Positions 1 through 6,960 of a stretch of DNA of 28,015 nucleotides are shown here, piece by piece (within the stretch, counting starts at the first letter, position 1; each line of letters begins with the position of its first letter). The notes below the pieces were generated by a model. The model worked only from the letters and a program-made list of their open reading frames with translations. It made no database searches and was not told where the DNA came from. The DNA lies in NCBI GenBank assembly GCA_037440105.1, contig JBBIUS010000011.1, forward strand, positions 1 through 28,015. Reading direction: 5' to 3'. This DNA comes from JBBIUS01 sp037440105. GTDB lineage: Bacteria; Patescibacteriota; Patescibacteriia; XYB2-FULL-38-15. A program made the position numbers and the translations under genes.

Positions 1-1
1 T

Positions 2-95
2 ATCCGAACCGATTTCATTAACGGGCTCGGCGGGCGGAAGGGCAAAGACCGAACCCCCCTTCCGCCCGCCTCGCCCGAAAGCGGAAGCGAAAAGG
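2..95 (+). repeat. Left arm of a 94-bp perfect inverted repeat
   Basis: Bases 2-95 are the exact reverse complement of 3300-3393. I compared them base by base: pairing stops at base 1 (t opposite t at 3394) and at base 96 (c opposite t at 3299). The arm is far richer in G and C than its AT-rich surroundings. The two arms enclose the whole restriction-modification operon. No transposase lies between them. The arm is either a terminal repeat of a non-autonomous mobile unit or a dispersed genomic repeat that happens to occur in opposite orientation on both sides. Confidence 0.95.
29..70. repeat. Hairpin inside the left repeat arm
   Basis: Bases 29-42 (GGCGGGCGGAAGGG) pair perfectly with 57-70, leaving a 14-nt loop at 43-56. 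The same fold occurs in the right arm in reverse orientation. No T-run follows, so it does not look like an ordinary intrinsic terminator. Confidence 0.85.
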
Positions 96-175
96 CAAAC
101 CGCCAAAGAACCTGAAAAAATGTCGACTCGAACTTTATTTTGGCCAGAAGCGGGCTTTTCATTGTTTTATTTTCC

Positions 176-204
176 TTGCTTGGTTTTAATTTATTTGGTA
201 TCAT
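176..204 (+). promoter_or_regulatory. Possible promoter of the R-M operon
   Basis: TTGCTT (176-181) and TATCAT (199-204) are 17 bp apart and lie 58 bp before the ATG of the regulator gene. A second -10-like TATATT is at 205-210. Between here and the ATG, CAATAA (234-239) and TTATTG (252-257) form a small inverted repeat that could serve as an operator for the C protein; this is speculative. Confidence 0.35.
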
Positions 205-262
205 TATATTGAAAGCAAGGATTGTTAATACTACAATAACATACTATCAAATTATTGAAAAT

Positions 263-469
263 ATGGCAAGAGAAAATAACATCGGAGAAAATGTAAAGAA
301 ATACCGCACAAAACAAGGTTTGTCGCAGGAAGATTTTGCCAAAAAATCTGGCGTCAAATACACTACCCTAACCAAAATCGAAAGTGGAGTTATCAAAAAA
401 CCTTCTGTTTTGGTAATGGCTAAAATTGCCAAGGCGTTAGGAGTTAATATTGAGGAGTTAATAAAATAA
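263..469 (+). CDS. Controller (C) protein of a Type II R-M system, XRE/Cro family
   Basis: A 68-residue protein with an HTH_3 (lambda Cro/CI-like) fold. The helix-turn-helix lies around residues 20-42 (GLSQEDFAKKSGVKYTTLTK), followed by the family's usual closing helices ending in LGVNIEELIK. Size and content are those of R-M controller proteins, which bind an operator before their own gene and delay endonuclease expression until methylation is established. I chose ATG 263. The frame is open back to a TTG at 140, but those 41 extra residues are hydrophobic, unlike any C protein, and run toward the repeat arm. The stop is one base before the methyltransferase ATG (TAATATG), and GAGGAG near the gene's end may serve as its ribosome site. 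That the gene controls this R-M set is inferred from position. Confidence 0.8.
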   Translation: MARENNIGENVKKYRTKQGLSQEDFAKKSGVKYTTLTKIESGVIKKPSVLVMAKIAKALGVNIEELIK

Positions 470-470
470 T

Positions 471-1679
471 ATGCAAAATATAAAAGTAACACCTCAAATA
501 AAAATTCCTGACTCATTTGAAACTTCGTTAAACGGGGTAGACCTTTCTTTTGCGAATGTAAAAGAGTACGAACGAACAAAGCATGTTCATAGATTGCACC
601 CTTATCTTGGAAAGTTCATTCCCCAGCTGGTCGAAGTTTTTTTAAGGCACTATTTCAAAAAAGGAGATTTCATTCTCGACCCCTTTATGGGTTCAGGAAC
701 TACTTTAATTGAAGCCAATGTTTTAGGAATGCATTCGGCTGGAATTGAAATATCTCAATTTAACTGTCTTATTACTGAAGTCAAAATAAAAAAATATGAC
801 ATTCCTTTGGTCGAAAAAGAAATTAAAGATATACTTTTTAAGACAAAGGAATTTAGTCGTTGGTTATCACAAGGTCAAAAACAAGCAACTTTTCTTTATA
901 ACGATTTTAAAAAATACAAAACAGATAGCGAATATCTTAATACCTGGTTATCGGATAGAGCGTTGCAGGAAATTTTATTTTATCGCGAACAAATAAAAAA
1001 TTATAAAAATCAAGATTTACTTAAAATTATTTTAAGTAGAGCAACAAGAAGCGCCCGTTTGATTCCACACTATGATTTAGCAAGACCAAAAAAACCAGTA
1101 AGAGAGAAATATTATTGTATAAAACACCGCCAAATTTGCGAACCAATCAATGAGGCGATGAAGTTTATTAACCGTTATAGCTGGGATACTATAAGACGTA
1201 TTAGAGAATTTGATAAATTAAGAACCGATGCAACAATGAAGATTATTCAAGGAGATTCAAGAGAAGTTGATTTTAATAAAGTTGAAGGATATAAAGGCGG
1301 AAAGTTTGATGGAGTTTTTACTTCGCCGCCATATGTTGGTTTGATAGACTATCACGATCAGCACCGTTATGCTTATGAATTATTTGGTTTTGATGATAAT
1401 GGGTTCAAAGAAATTGGACCTGCCTCAAAAGGAAGAAGTAAAGAAGCAAAAGAAGAGTATAAGAAAGATATTATTACTGTATTTCAAAATATGAATAGAT
1501 TTCTAAAACCAAAGGCAAAAATTTTTGTGGTTGTAAATGACCGTGATAATTTGTATCCACAAATTGCCAAGGAATGTGGTTATAGCATTGAAAAAATATA
1601 TCACCGCCCCGTCCTTATGCGAACAGAAAGAGATAATACTCGATTTTCAGAAAGTATTTATTATTTTGTAAAACATTAA
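471..1679 (+). CDS. DNA amino-methyltransferase (N4-cytosine or N6-adenine) of the Type II R-M system
   Basis: A 402-residue SAM-dependent DNA methyltransferase that would protect host sites from the neighbouring endonuclease. Motif X-like HPYLGKF (residues 43-49) is followed by SAM-binding motif I, DPFMGSGTT (70-78), and catalytic motif IV, TSPPY (284-288). The roughly 200 residues between I and IV would hold the target-recognition region, giving an alpha-like order (I, recognition, IV). A TSPPY tetrapeptide is typical of N4-cytosine enzymes but is also seen in N6-adenine enzymes, so the base is not settled. A cytosine-5 enzyme is excluded because there is no PCQ motif. The gene sits between the controller and the endonuclease with one-base gaps on both sides, so translation is probably coupled. 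Confidence 0.88.
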   Translation: MQNIKVTPQIKIPDSFETSLNGVDLSFANVKEYERTKHVHRLHPYLGKFIPQLVEVFLRHYFKKGDFILDPFMGSGTTLIEANVLGMHSAGIEISQFNCLITEVKIKKYDIPLVEKEIKDILFKTKEFSRWLSQGQKQATFLYNDFKKYKTDSEYLNTWLSDRALQEILFYREQIKNYKNQDLLKIILSRATRSARLIPHYDLARPKKPVREKYYCIKHRQICEPINEAMKFINRYSWDTIRRIREFDKLRTDATMKIIQGDSREVDFNKVEGYKGGKFDGVFTSPPYVGLIDYHDQHRYAYELFGFDDNGFKEIGPASKGRSKEAKEEYKKDIITVFQNMNRFLKPKAKIFVVVNDRDNLYPQIAKECGYSIEKIYHRPVLMRTERDNTRFSESIYYFVKH

Positions 1680-1680
1680 T

Positions 1681-2457
1681 ATGGCATTATCTAAACAACA
1701 ACATAATGAGATTAAAGCTTTCTTGGTTTCAAAAATAAGAGAAAAACTAGCAGAATATAATCCGGAAACCAGCTCGATGCCTTTCCATTTCCGTTTACTA
1801 GGAAAAGATAGAATGGCATTATTTTCATTTATTCAATCAGTTAATACTATTCTTGGGACATCAATTTTTGAAAAAGTAGGACAATTGATTGCTAAACCCT
1901 TATTTCAAGAGGCAAAAGATAGGTATGACCTAGAAGGCTTTATTAGCAGTGAAGCAGTGTTAAAAATTGATTCTATTATGCGTGAACTTCGCTCAGCAAG
2001 TCGCAAACCAAATAAAAAATTAGAAACTAAAGAAGTTTTGTTAGTTGCACAAAAGGGTAAATTAGGTCAAAAACTCAAAAAGAGAGTTGATTTATTTGTA
2101 GTTAGAAAAGACAGAACTGAAAGTTATTTTGAAATAAAAACAGCAAAACCCAATATCAACGAGTTTACAGGAATTAAAAAACAGCTTTTAGATTGGATAG
2201 CAATGAAAGGGAGCGTTAATCCAGACGTTAAAATAAAAACTTTTGTTGCCATCCCTTATAATCCTTACGAGCCACGACCTTACGAAAGATGGACATTGCA
2301 GGGCTTGTTTGACTTGTCAGAAGAAGTATTAGTAGGCCAAGAATTTTGGGATCTACTTGGAGGTTCAAATACTTATGAAGATTTATTGAGGGTTTTTGAA
2401 GAGGTAGGCATAGAATTAAGGGAAGAAATTGATAAGAAAATCAAATCAATTAGATAA
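1681..2457 (+). CDS. Type II restriction endonuclease, TdeIII-like
   Basis: A 258-residue protein that I recognise as resembling the TdeIII family of Type II endonucleases (RE_TdeIII), from the N-terminal block PFHFRLLGKDRMALFSFIQS (34-53) and the following NTILGTSIFE. The nuclease core is visible as VDLF (D137) followed by YFEIKTAKPN (E151, K153), matching the PD-(D/E)xK pattern D-x13-E-x-K. Length fits the family. It would cleave unmethylated double-stranded DNA at the site protected by the upstream methyltransferase. TdeIII itself cuts GGNCC, but transferring that specificity here is a guess. The start follows the methyltransferase stop by one base. The gene's 3' end overlaps the next small ORF by 29 nt. 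Confidence 0.75.
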   Translation: MALSKQQHNEIKAFLVSKIREKLAEYNPETSSMPFHFRLLGKDRMALFSFIQSVNTILGTSIFEKVGQLIAKPLFQEAKDRYDLEGFISSEAVLKIDSIMRELRSASRKPNKKLETKEVLLVAQKGKLGQKLKKRVDLFVVRKDRTESYFEIKTAKPNINEFTGIKKQLLDWIAMKGSVNPDVKIKTFVAIPYNPYEPRPYERWTLQGLFDLSEEVLVGQEFWDLLGGSNTYEDLLRVFEEVGIELREEIDKKIKSIR

Positions 2458-2680
2458 AGAAGCAAAATTTAATATTAGTAAATATAATTCTGCAAAAATT
2501 TTAATAAGAAGAAAGGCGCGGTCTAATTATTTTTGCGATCAATGCAGAAAACCTAACATAAACGCAGGAGATTTTTATTATTCGTGTGAATTAAATAAGA
2601 TACATTCTCCACATTTTAAAAGAAAAACATTTTGCGAAAAATGTTACGATCAATACGGTAATAATTTATTAGAACAATAA
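2429..2680 (+). CDS. Small Cys-rich, probably zinc-binding protein
   Basis: An open frame of at most 83 residues. It carries two CxxC pairs: CDQC and, near the C-terminus, CEKC. A further Cys (SCELNKIHSPH) and His lie between them. This is the spacing of a small zinc ribbon or treble-clef knuckle. The only in-frame conventional start is TTG 2429, inside the end of the endonuclease gene. No ATG occurs, so the true start is uncertain and could be a rarer codon a few residues later. It ends TAATATG, one base before the next gene, so it belongs to the same transcript. I do not recognise a family. Its position suggests a helper of the R-M or nuclease proteins, but nothing in the sequence proves it. 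Confidence 0.55.
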   Translation: MIRKSNQLDKEAKFNISKYNSAKILIRRKARSNYFCDQCRKPNINAGDFYYSCELNKIHSPHFKRKTFCEKCYDQYGNNLLEQ

Positions 2681-2681
2681 T

Positions 2682-3218
2682 ATGGCCAAAAGAAAAGGAG
2701 TCAGAGCTCATTATGAAGCTGTTTTTGAAAAAATTTTGAGAGATTCAGAAATTCCATACATTGCCATTAATGAATTTAAAAGGCCAATAATTAAAGGCAG
2801 GCCTGTCAAAAATTTTGATTTCATCGTATATTCAAGAAAAGGTAAATATCTAATTGATATTAAAGGGAAATTTTTTCCTTACGAATACCAAAAAGGATTA
2901 CCAAATTATTGGGAAAATTGGCTATCTGAAGATGATTTAGAAGGGTTGGGTCTATGGCAAAAAATTTTTGGCAAAGATTTTCAAAGTATGATTGTATATC
3001 CATATTTGATAAAATATAAAAGAGATGTAAAAAATTTTAATAATGTTTGTCTTTTTAAAAATAAGACATATGGAATAGTGGGAATTTATTTAGAAGATTT
3101 TTTAAAAAATGCTAAAAAAAGATCTCAAAAATGGCATGCGATTTATGTTTCAAGAGAAAAATTTAAAAACCTTGTTAAGCCAATAAAATATTTTATACCT
3201 GAGATAAAAATAAAATAA
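2682..3218 (+). CDS. HYExAFE-like PD-(D/E)xK nuclease-fold protein
   Basis: A 178-residue protein. Near the N-terminus is HYEAVFE (10-16), matching the signature of the HYExAFE family of uncharacterised proteins, which I know mainly from Planctomycetes. Then comes FDFIVYS (D46) and YLIDIKGK (D59, K61), the D-x12-D-x-K layout of a PD-(D/E)xK nuclease core. WENWLSEDD and LGLWQKIFGKDF follow, also as in that family. The core makes DNA cleavage likely, but activity and substrate are unknown. It is the last gene of the R-M operon, one base after the preceding stop. It may be a second nuclease, an accessory defence factor, or a gene carried along within the repeat-bounded unit. Confidence 0.65.
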   Translation: MAKRKGVRAHYEAVFEKILRDSEIPYIAINEFKRPIIKGRPVKNFDFIVYSRKGKYLIDIKGKFFPYEYQKGLPNYWENWLSEDDLEGLGLWQKIFGKDFQSMIVYPYLIKYKRDVKNFNNVCLFKNKTYGIVGIYLEDFLKNAKKRSQKWHAIYVSREKFKNLVKPIKYFIPEIKIK

Positions 3219-3239
3219 AAGGAAAGAATTTGCCGCCAG

Positions 3240-3275
3240 GCTCGGCAGAGCCGAGCAATCCGCCGAAGGCGGATT
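3240..3275. repeat. Two adjacent GC-rich hairpins after the R-M operon
   Basis: GCTCGGC (3240-3246) pairs with 3250-3256 across a 3-nt loop. Immediately after, AATCCGCC (3257-3264) pairs with 3268-3275 across GAA. Both stems are perfect. No T-run follows, so a Rho-independent terminator is not clear, although they could stabilise the 3' end of the operon mRNA. Confidence 0.8.
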
Positions 3276-3299
3276 AGAAATAGAAAAACTTGAAATCGT

Positions 3300-3393
3300 C
3301 CTTTTCGCTTCCGCTTTCGGGCGAGGCGGGCGGAAGGGGGGTTCGGTCTTTGCCCTTCCGCCCGCCGAGCCCGTTAATGAAATCGGTTCGGAT
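3300..3393 (-). repeat. Right arm of the 94-bp perfect inverted repeat
   Basis: Exact reverse complement of 2-95. It includes the 14-bp hairpin in mirrored position. It lies between the R-M operon and the AlkD-type gene. A frame from 3290 is open through the arm into that gene, but the arm-encoded residues are unlike the AlkD family. The repeat is therefore treated as non-coding. Confidence 0.95.
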
Positions 3394-3451
3394 TTTTTCA
3401 AATACACACCGCCAGTTGGAAAATGTTAAGGCAACCGGTGAAATAAAAACT

Positions 3452-4129
3452 ATGGCTATACAAGGTGAAGTAAAATCAATTGTGAGGGAATTAAAATCCT
3501 TATCGAATCCAAAAGCCGTGGCAGGTATGGCAAGATTTGGAATTAATCCTAAAAATACTTACGGAGTATCTATTCCAAATCTTAGAAAAATAGCCAGGAA
3601 AGAAGGCAAAAATCACAAACTGGCTCAAAAACTTTGGCAAACCAAAATTCACGAAGCAAAAATACTGGCAGGAATGATTGATGAGCCAGGCATGGTGACT
3701 AAAAAACAAATGGATAGGTGGGTAAAAGACTTTGATTCCTGGGATGTTTGCGACCAGGTTTGTACGAATCTTTTTGATAAAACAAGGTTTGCCTACCAAA
3801 AAGCGATTGAATGGAGTAAAAATGATAAAGAATTTATTAAAAGAGCAGGCTTTGTTTTAATGGCTGTATTGGCTGTTCATGATAAAAAGATGAGTGACAG
3901 CGAATTTATTAAATTTTTCCCGCTTATTAAAAAAGAGGCGAGAGATACGAGAAATTATGTTAAAAAAGCGGTTAATTGGGCCTTGCGGCAGATTGGCAAA
4001 AGAAATGGAAATTTAAAAAAAGAGGCAATGAAGTTAGCTGAAGAAATTAAAAAAATTAATTCCAAGCCAGCCAAATGGATTGCTAATGATGCGCTAAGAG
4101 AATTAAAAGTGAAAGTTTTTAAAAAATAG
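3452..4129 (+). CDS. DNA alkylation repair protein, AlkD/HEAT-like family
   Basis: A 225-residue all-helical protein of the AlkD family (HEAT-like repeats). Members grip alkylated DNA and, in the best-known cases, remove N3/N7-alkylated purines as glycosylases. Family blocks are visible: FGINPKNTYGVSIPNLRKIA (29-48), the acidic FDSWDVCD (94-101), the basic KRAGFVLMAVLAVHDKKM, and TRNYVKKAVNWALRQIGKRN (167-186). W97, D98, R131 and W176 lie about where AlkD uses its aromatic, acidic and basic residues. I chose ATG 3452; the longer frame from 3290 would translate the repeat arm. It lies just outside the right arm, so it probably belongs to the host backbone and not to the R-M unit. Glycosylase activity is inferred from the family. 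Confidence 0.85.
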   Translation: MAIQGEVKSIVRELKSLSNPKAVAGMARFGINPKNTYGVSIPNLRKIARKEGKNHKLAQKLWQTKIHEAKILAGMIDEPGMVTKKQMDRWVKDFDSWDVCDQVCTNLFDKTRFAYQKAIEWSKNDKEFIKRAGFVLMAVLAVHDKKMSDSEFIKFFPLIKKEARDTRNYVKKAVNWALRQIGKRNGNLKKEAMKLAEEIKKINSKPAKWIANDALRELKVKVFKK

Positions 4130-4235
4130 TTAAGAATCTGCTAGCGAGCAAGGTGAAACTAAACCGGTTAATAAATCATTTTAGGTTATTTTAATATATA
4201 CCGTTTATTGGCATTTATTTGTTTATTAAAATTTT

Positions 4236-4502
4236 ATGGCTCGTTTTGATTGGTTTAGGGCATTTTTAATTTTTCTTGCCACTTCACTTTCTGATATTCT
4301 TTGGGTTTTTTATATTCGCCGAACAAGTGAAGGAAAGGCTTTTTCTGCTGGTTTGTTCTCTGCTCTCATTGTGGTAATTGGCGCATTTGTGATTGTGAGT
4401 TATGTTGACAATAAATTTTATCTTATACCTGCCGCACTTGGCGCATTTATTGGGACAATAATTACGATAAAATTTGATATTGGCAAAAAGAAGTATAAAT
4501 AA
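4236..4502 (+). CDS. Small three-helix membrane protein, unknown function
   Basis: An 88-residue hydrophobic protein with about three membrane segments: around residues 8-27, 36-57 and 61-80. It has a basic C-terminus (KFDIGKKKYK), which would face the cytoplasm. I do not recognise a family. There is no signal peptide apart from the first helix and no Cys or metal motif. It starts at ATG 4236 without a clear Shine-Dalgarno sequence, about 100 nt after the AlkD gene and 44 nt before the DUF2207 gene. Co-transcription with the latter is possible. Confidence 0.65.
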   Translation: MARFDWFRAFLIFLATSLSDILWVFYIRRTSEGKAFSAGLFSALIVVIGAFVIVSYVDNKFYLIPAALGAFIGTIITIKFDIGKKKYK

Positions 4503-4546
4503 TTAGTCGTTTTAAATGATTTTTTAAAAATATTTAAGAAATTTTT

Positions 4547-6469
4547 ATGACTAAAAAACTTTTTTTCTTAGCCATTCCCATTTTAATCTTCAACTTTATT
4601 TTAATTGGACCGGTTTTTGCTCAAGAAAAATCTTGGGATTTTGAAAAATGGTTAGTCAATATAACAATAAATAAGGACAGCACTTTTTTAGTTCGCGAAA
4701 CACAAACTTTTAATTTTCGCGGCAATTTTCATTGGGTAAGACGAGATATTGCCAAACAAAAATTAAGGAAAATCTCTGATGTAAAGGTTTTTGATGAGTC
4801 AGGTAGAGAGCTTTTTCCGCCTGAAATCGAAATTAGCGAAAACGCATCTGCAGTAGGCATTAAAATTAATTTTGATCTTACTGACACGCAAAAAGTTTGG
4901 ACATTTGAATACCGCGTTCACGGCGGTTTAGGATTTTTTGAAAAACACGATGAGCTTTATTGGAATGCAGTTTCTTCAGAGAGAGATGTACCAATTAAAG
5001 AAGTTGAAGTTATTGTTCATTTGCCTGAAGAAATTGATCAAGAACAAATAATGCAAAAACTTTTTCTTGGGCCGACAGGCAGCACGACGACCTCAAATAA
5101 TTTCGCTGCAATTGATAAAAAGACCGTAAAATATTGGGACAGTAATATACGTCCATATGAAAATTTTACTATAGTTCTCGGTTGGCCGAAGGGTAAAATT
5201 TATGAGCCGGGCATAATAAAAATTAATTCTTCGCCATCGGCTAATATTTTAATAGATGGTCAAAAAACTAATTTTTACACGCCAGCGGTTTTAGAAGAGA
5301 ATTATGAAATAAATTCTGGTCAACATGTTATTTCAGTGAAAAAGACTGGTTGGGAGATTAAGGGTGAAAAATCTTACATTGTGCAGGTTGGACAGGGGCA
5401 GTTGCTTGAACTAAATTTTACTTTACAAAAAAGTCTCTGGGTAAAAATTGTCAATTATCTTCTATATTTTTTGCCAATCTTACTTTTTATTCATCTCTTT
5501 AAAAAATGGCGCGAAATGCCAAGAATTAAAAAAACGATCATTGCTCAATATGAGCCGCCTGATAAAATGTTGCCAGCTGAAGTCGCTTTTTTAGTAAAAG
5601 GGCAACTCGCAAACCAAGACTTTACGGCCGTCCTTATTGATTTGGCTTATCGCGGTTATCTTAAAATAATAGAAAAAGAAGAAAGAGGATTTTTGAGTAA
5701 AAAAAGAAAATATACTTTTGTTTTAAAAAAAGACATTGGTCAAGATTTAGAACTCCAAGACTATGAAAAAAAATTGCTTAAAGCAATTTTTGATTCAAAA
5801 ACAGAAATTAATCTTGATGATCTCGCAAAAAAAAGAACATTAACATATGAGTTAAATAAAATTAAAAAGGAGGTCCATGAAAAACTTTTGAACTTAGAAT
5901 ACTTTAAAAAAGCTACCATTAAAAGCAAAAATGAAGCAATTATTTTTGCAATTGTAAGTACTTTTTTTGGTGCTTTGTTGATTTGGCTTCTTTGGTCATT
6001 TATTTTAATTTTTTCTGGACCAATTTCATTTTTAGGGCCACTTTTGGCATGTTGGTTAATTTTTATTTCATATCTAATTGCCAGGCCAATGCCTTTGACT
6101 GAAAAAGGCGTTGAAGCAAAATGGTATGCTTTGGGATTTCGCGAATATCTTAGCGTCGCCGAACGCTTTAGATTAGGCGCCTGTACGCCCGAGACCTTTG
6201 AACAATTTTTATCTTATGCTATTGTTTTTAAGGTAGAAGACAAATGGGCAAACCGTTTCGCTGATATTTATAAAAAACAGCCTGATTGGTACGAAGGTCC
6301 TTATGATGCAAGAACATTTAATGCAGCGGTTTTTGCGAGTAGCATTTCTTCAATGAGCAGGTCTTTTTCGTCGACTTTGGCCACGAGCAGCCCATCGAGC
6401 TCTTCAGGTTTTGGCGGAGGCGGCAGTGCCGGCGGCGGAGGTGGCGGTGGAGGATCAAGCGCGGGTTAA
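4547..6469 (+). CDS. DUF2207 membrane protein with an inserted PEGA domain
   Basis: A 640-residue exported membrane protein. A signal peptide covers residues 1-26 (MTKKLFFLAIPILIFNFILI then GPVFA-QE). The extracytoplasmic DUF2207 domain follows (about 30-215, with FRGNFHWVRRDI and the WTFEYRVHGGLG block). A PEGA-type beta domain (about 222-293, IKINSSPSANILIDG and HVISVKKTGWE) comes next, then a membrane helix near 300-320 and a cytoplasmic region with PAEVAFLVKG and AYRGYLKI. Two further helices lie around 463-510, then a Ser/Gly tail of mostly GGGG runs. The Gly-rich end is usual for DUF2207 proteins; the PEGA insertion is less so. PEGA domains often occur in surface proteins, so a cell-envelope role is likely. 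The biochemical function is unknown. Confidence 0.8.
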   Translation: MTKKLFFLAIPILIFNFILIGPVFAQEKSWDFEKWLVNITINKDSTFLVRETQTFNFRGNFHWVRRDIAKQKLRKISDVKVFDESGRELFPPEIEISENASAVGIKINFDLTDTQKVWTFEYRVHGGLGFFEKHDELYWNAVSSERDVPIKEVEVIVHLPEEIDQEQIMQKLFLGPTGSTTTSNNFAAIDKKTVKYWDSNIRPYENFTIVLGWPKGKIYEPGIIKINSSPSANILIDGQKTNFYTPAVLEENYEINSGQHVISVKKTGWEIKGEKSYIVQVGQGQLLELNFTLQKSLWVKIVNYLLYFLPILLFIHLFKKWREMPRIKKTIIAQYEPPDKMLPAEVAFLVKGQLANQDFTAVLIDLAYRGYLKIIEKEERGFLSKKRKYTFVLKKDIGQDLELQDYEKKLLKAIFDSKTEINLDDLAKKRTLTYELNKIKKEVHEKLLNLEYFKKATIKSKNEAIIFAIVSTFFGALLIWLLWSFILIFSGPISFLGPLLACWLIFISYLIARPMPLTEKGVEAKWYALGFREYLSVAERFRLGACTPETFEQFLSYAIVFKVEDKWANRFADIYKKQPDWYEGPYDARTFNAAVFASSISSMSRSFSSTLATSSPSSSSGFGGGGSAGGGGGGGGSSAG

Positions 6470-6533
6470 ATTTATTTATAGTTTATAAAAAGTTATAAAA
6501 AAGATTTATTAGGTCAAAGAATAAATTTTATTT

Positions 6534-6908
6534 ATGTCCAAGCGAAAAAGAAAAATTAAACATCCGCGAACAACGCCAAAAGATTCTTTGATGGTGCCAT
6601 TTCCTTTCGCCAAAAAAAGAAAAATACCAATTATCGTTGGCAAGCCGCGCATTTTTGATTCAGAACGAATTTTAGATGAACACGAAGAGCGACTCAAGGG
6701 GCTTGAAATTGAAGAAGCGCGCCTTAAGGTAGAGCGCGATAAATTAGAAAAAAAACGAAAAGAAATTGCTGAAAGGCGAGACGAGTATAAAGAAAAGGAA
6801 TGGGCTTTTGGTTTAAAAATTGTTAACCAAGAACTTGAAACAAATCGTTTTGTTCTTGATCGAATAAGGGAAGAAATGAAGAATATCCGTGAAGCATTAG
6901 CCCACTGA
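6534..6908 (+). CDS. Small charged coiled-coil protein, unknown function
   Basis: A 124-residue soluble protein. The first 45 residues are basic and proline-containing (MSKRKRKIKHPRTTPKDSLM). From about residue 50 to the end it is a Glu/Lys/Arg-rich helix with heptad-like spacing (EERLKGLEIEEARLKVERDK), likely a coiled coil. No enzyme motif and no membrane segment are seen. It sits 64 nt after the DUF2207 gene and 52 nt before dnaG, with no Shine-Dalgarno sequence. I do not recognise the family. The basic tail could bind nucleic acid, but that is a guess. Confidence 0.6.
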   Translation: MSKRKRKIKHPRTTPKDSLMVPFPFAKKRKIPIIVGKPRIFDSERILDEHEERLKGLEIEEARLKVERDKLEKKRKEIAERRDEYKEKEWAFGLKIVNQELETNRFVLDRIREEMKNIREALAH

Positions 6909-6960
6909 TTTATTTAAAATAAAATACTAGATAGAGCGTTAAATTTGAAATCTCAAAAAT

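Noticed and set aside
140..262. N-terminal extension of the controller protein from TTG 140
   Set aside because: The 41 extra residues are hydrophobic, unlike C proteins, and the stretch contains a likely promoter. ATG 263 gives a normal C-protein length.
1..3400. Calling the R-M island an insertion sequence
   Set aside because: No transposase, integrase or resolvase is encoded between the arms, and the left flank is not in the window, so no target duplication can be seen.
3150..3407. Minus-strand ORF running through the right repeat arm
   Set aside because: It is an open frame produced by the GC-rich repeat, with no recognisable domain and no homology-like features.
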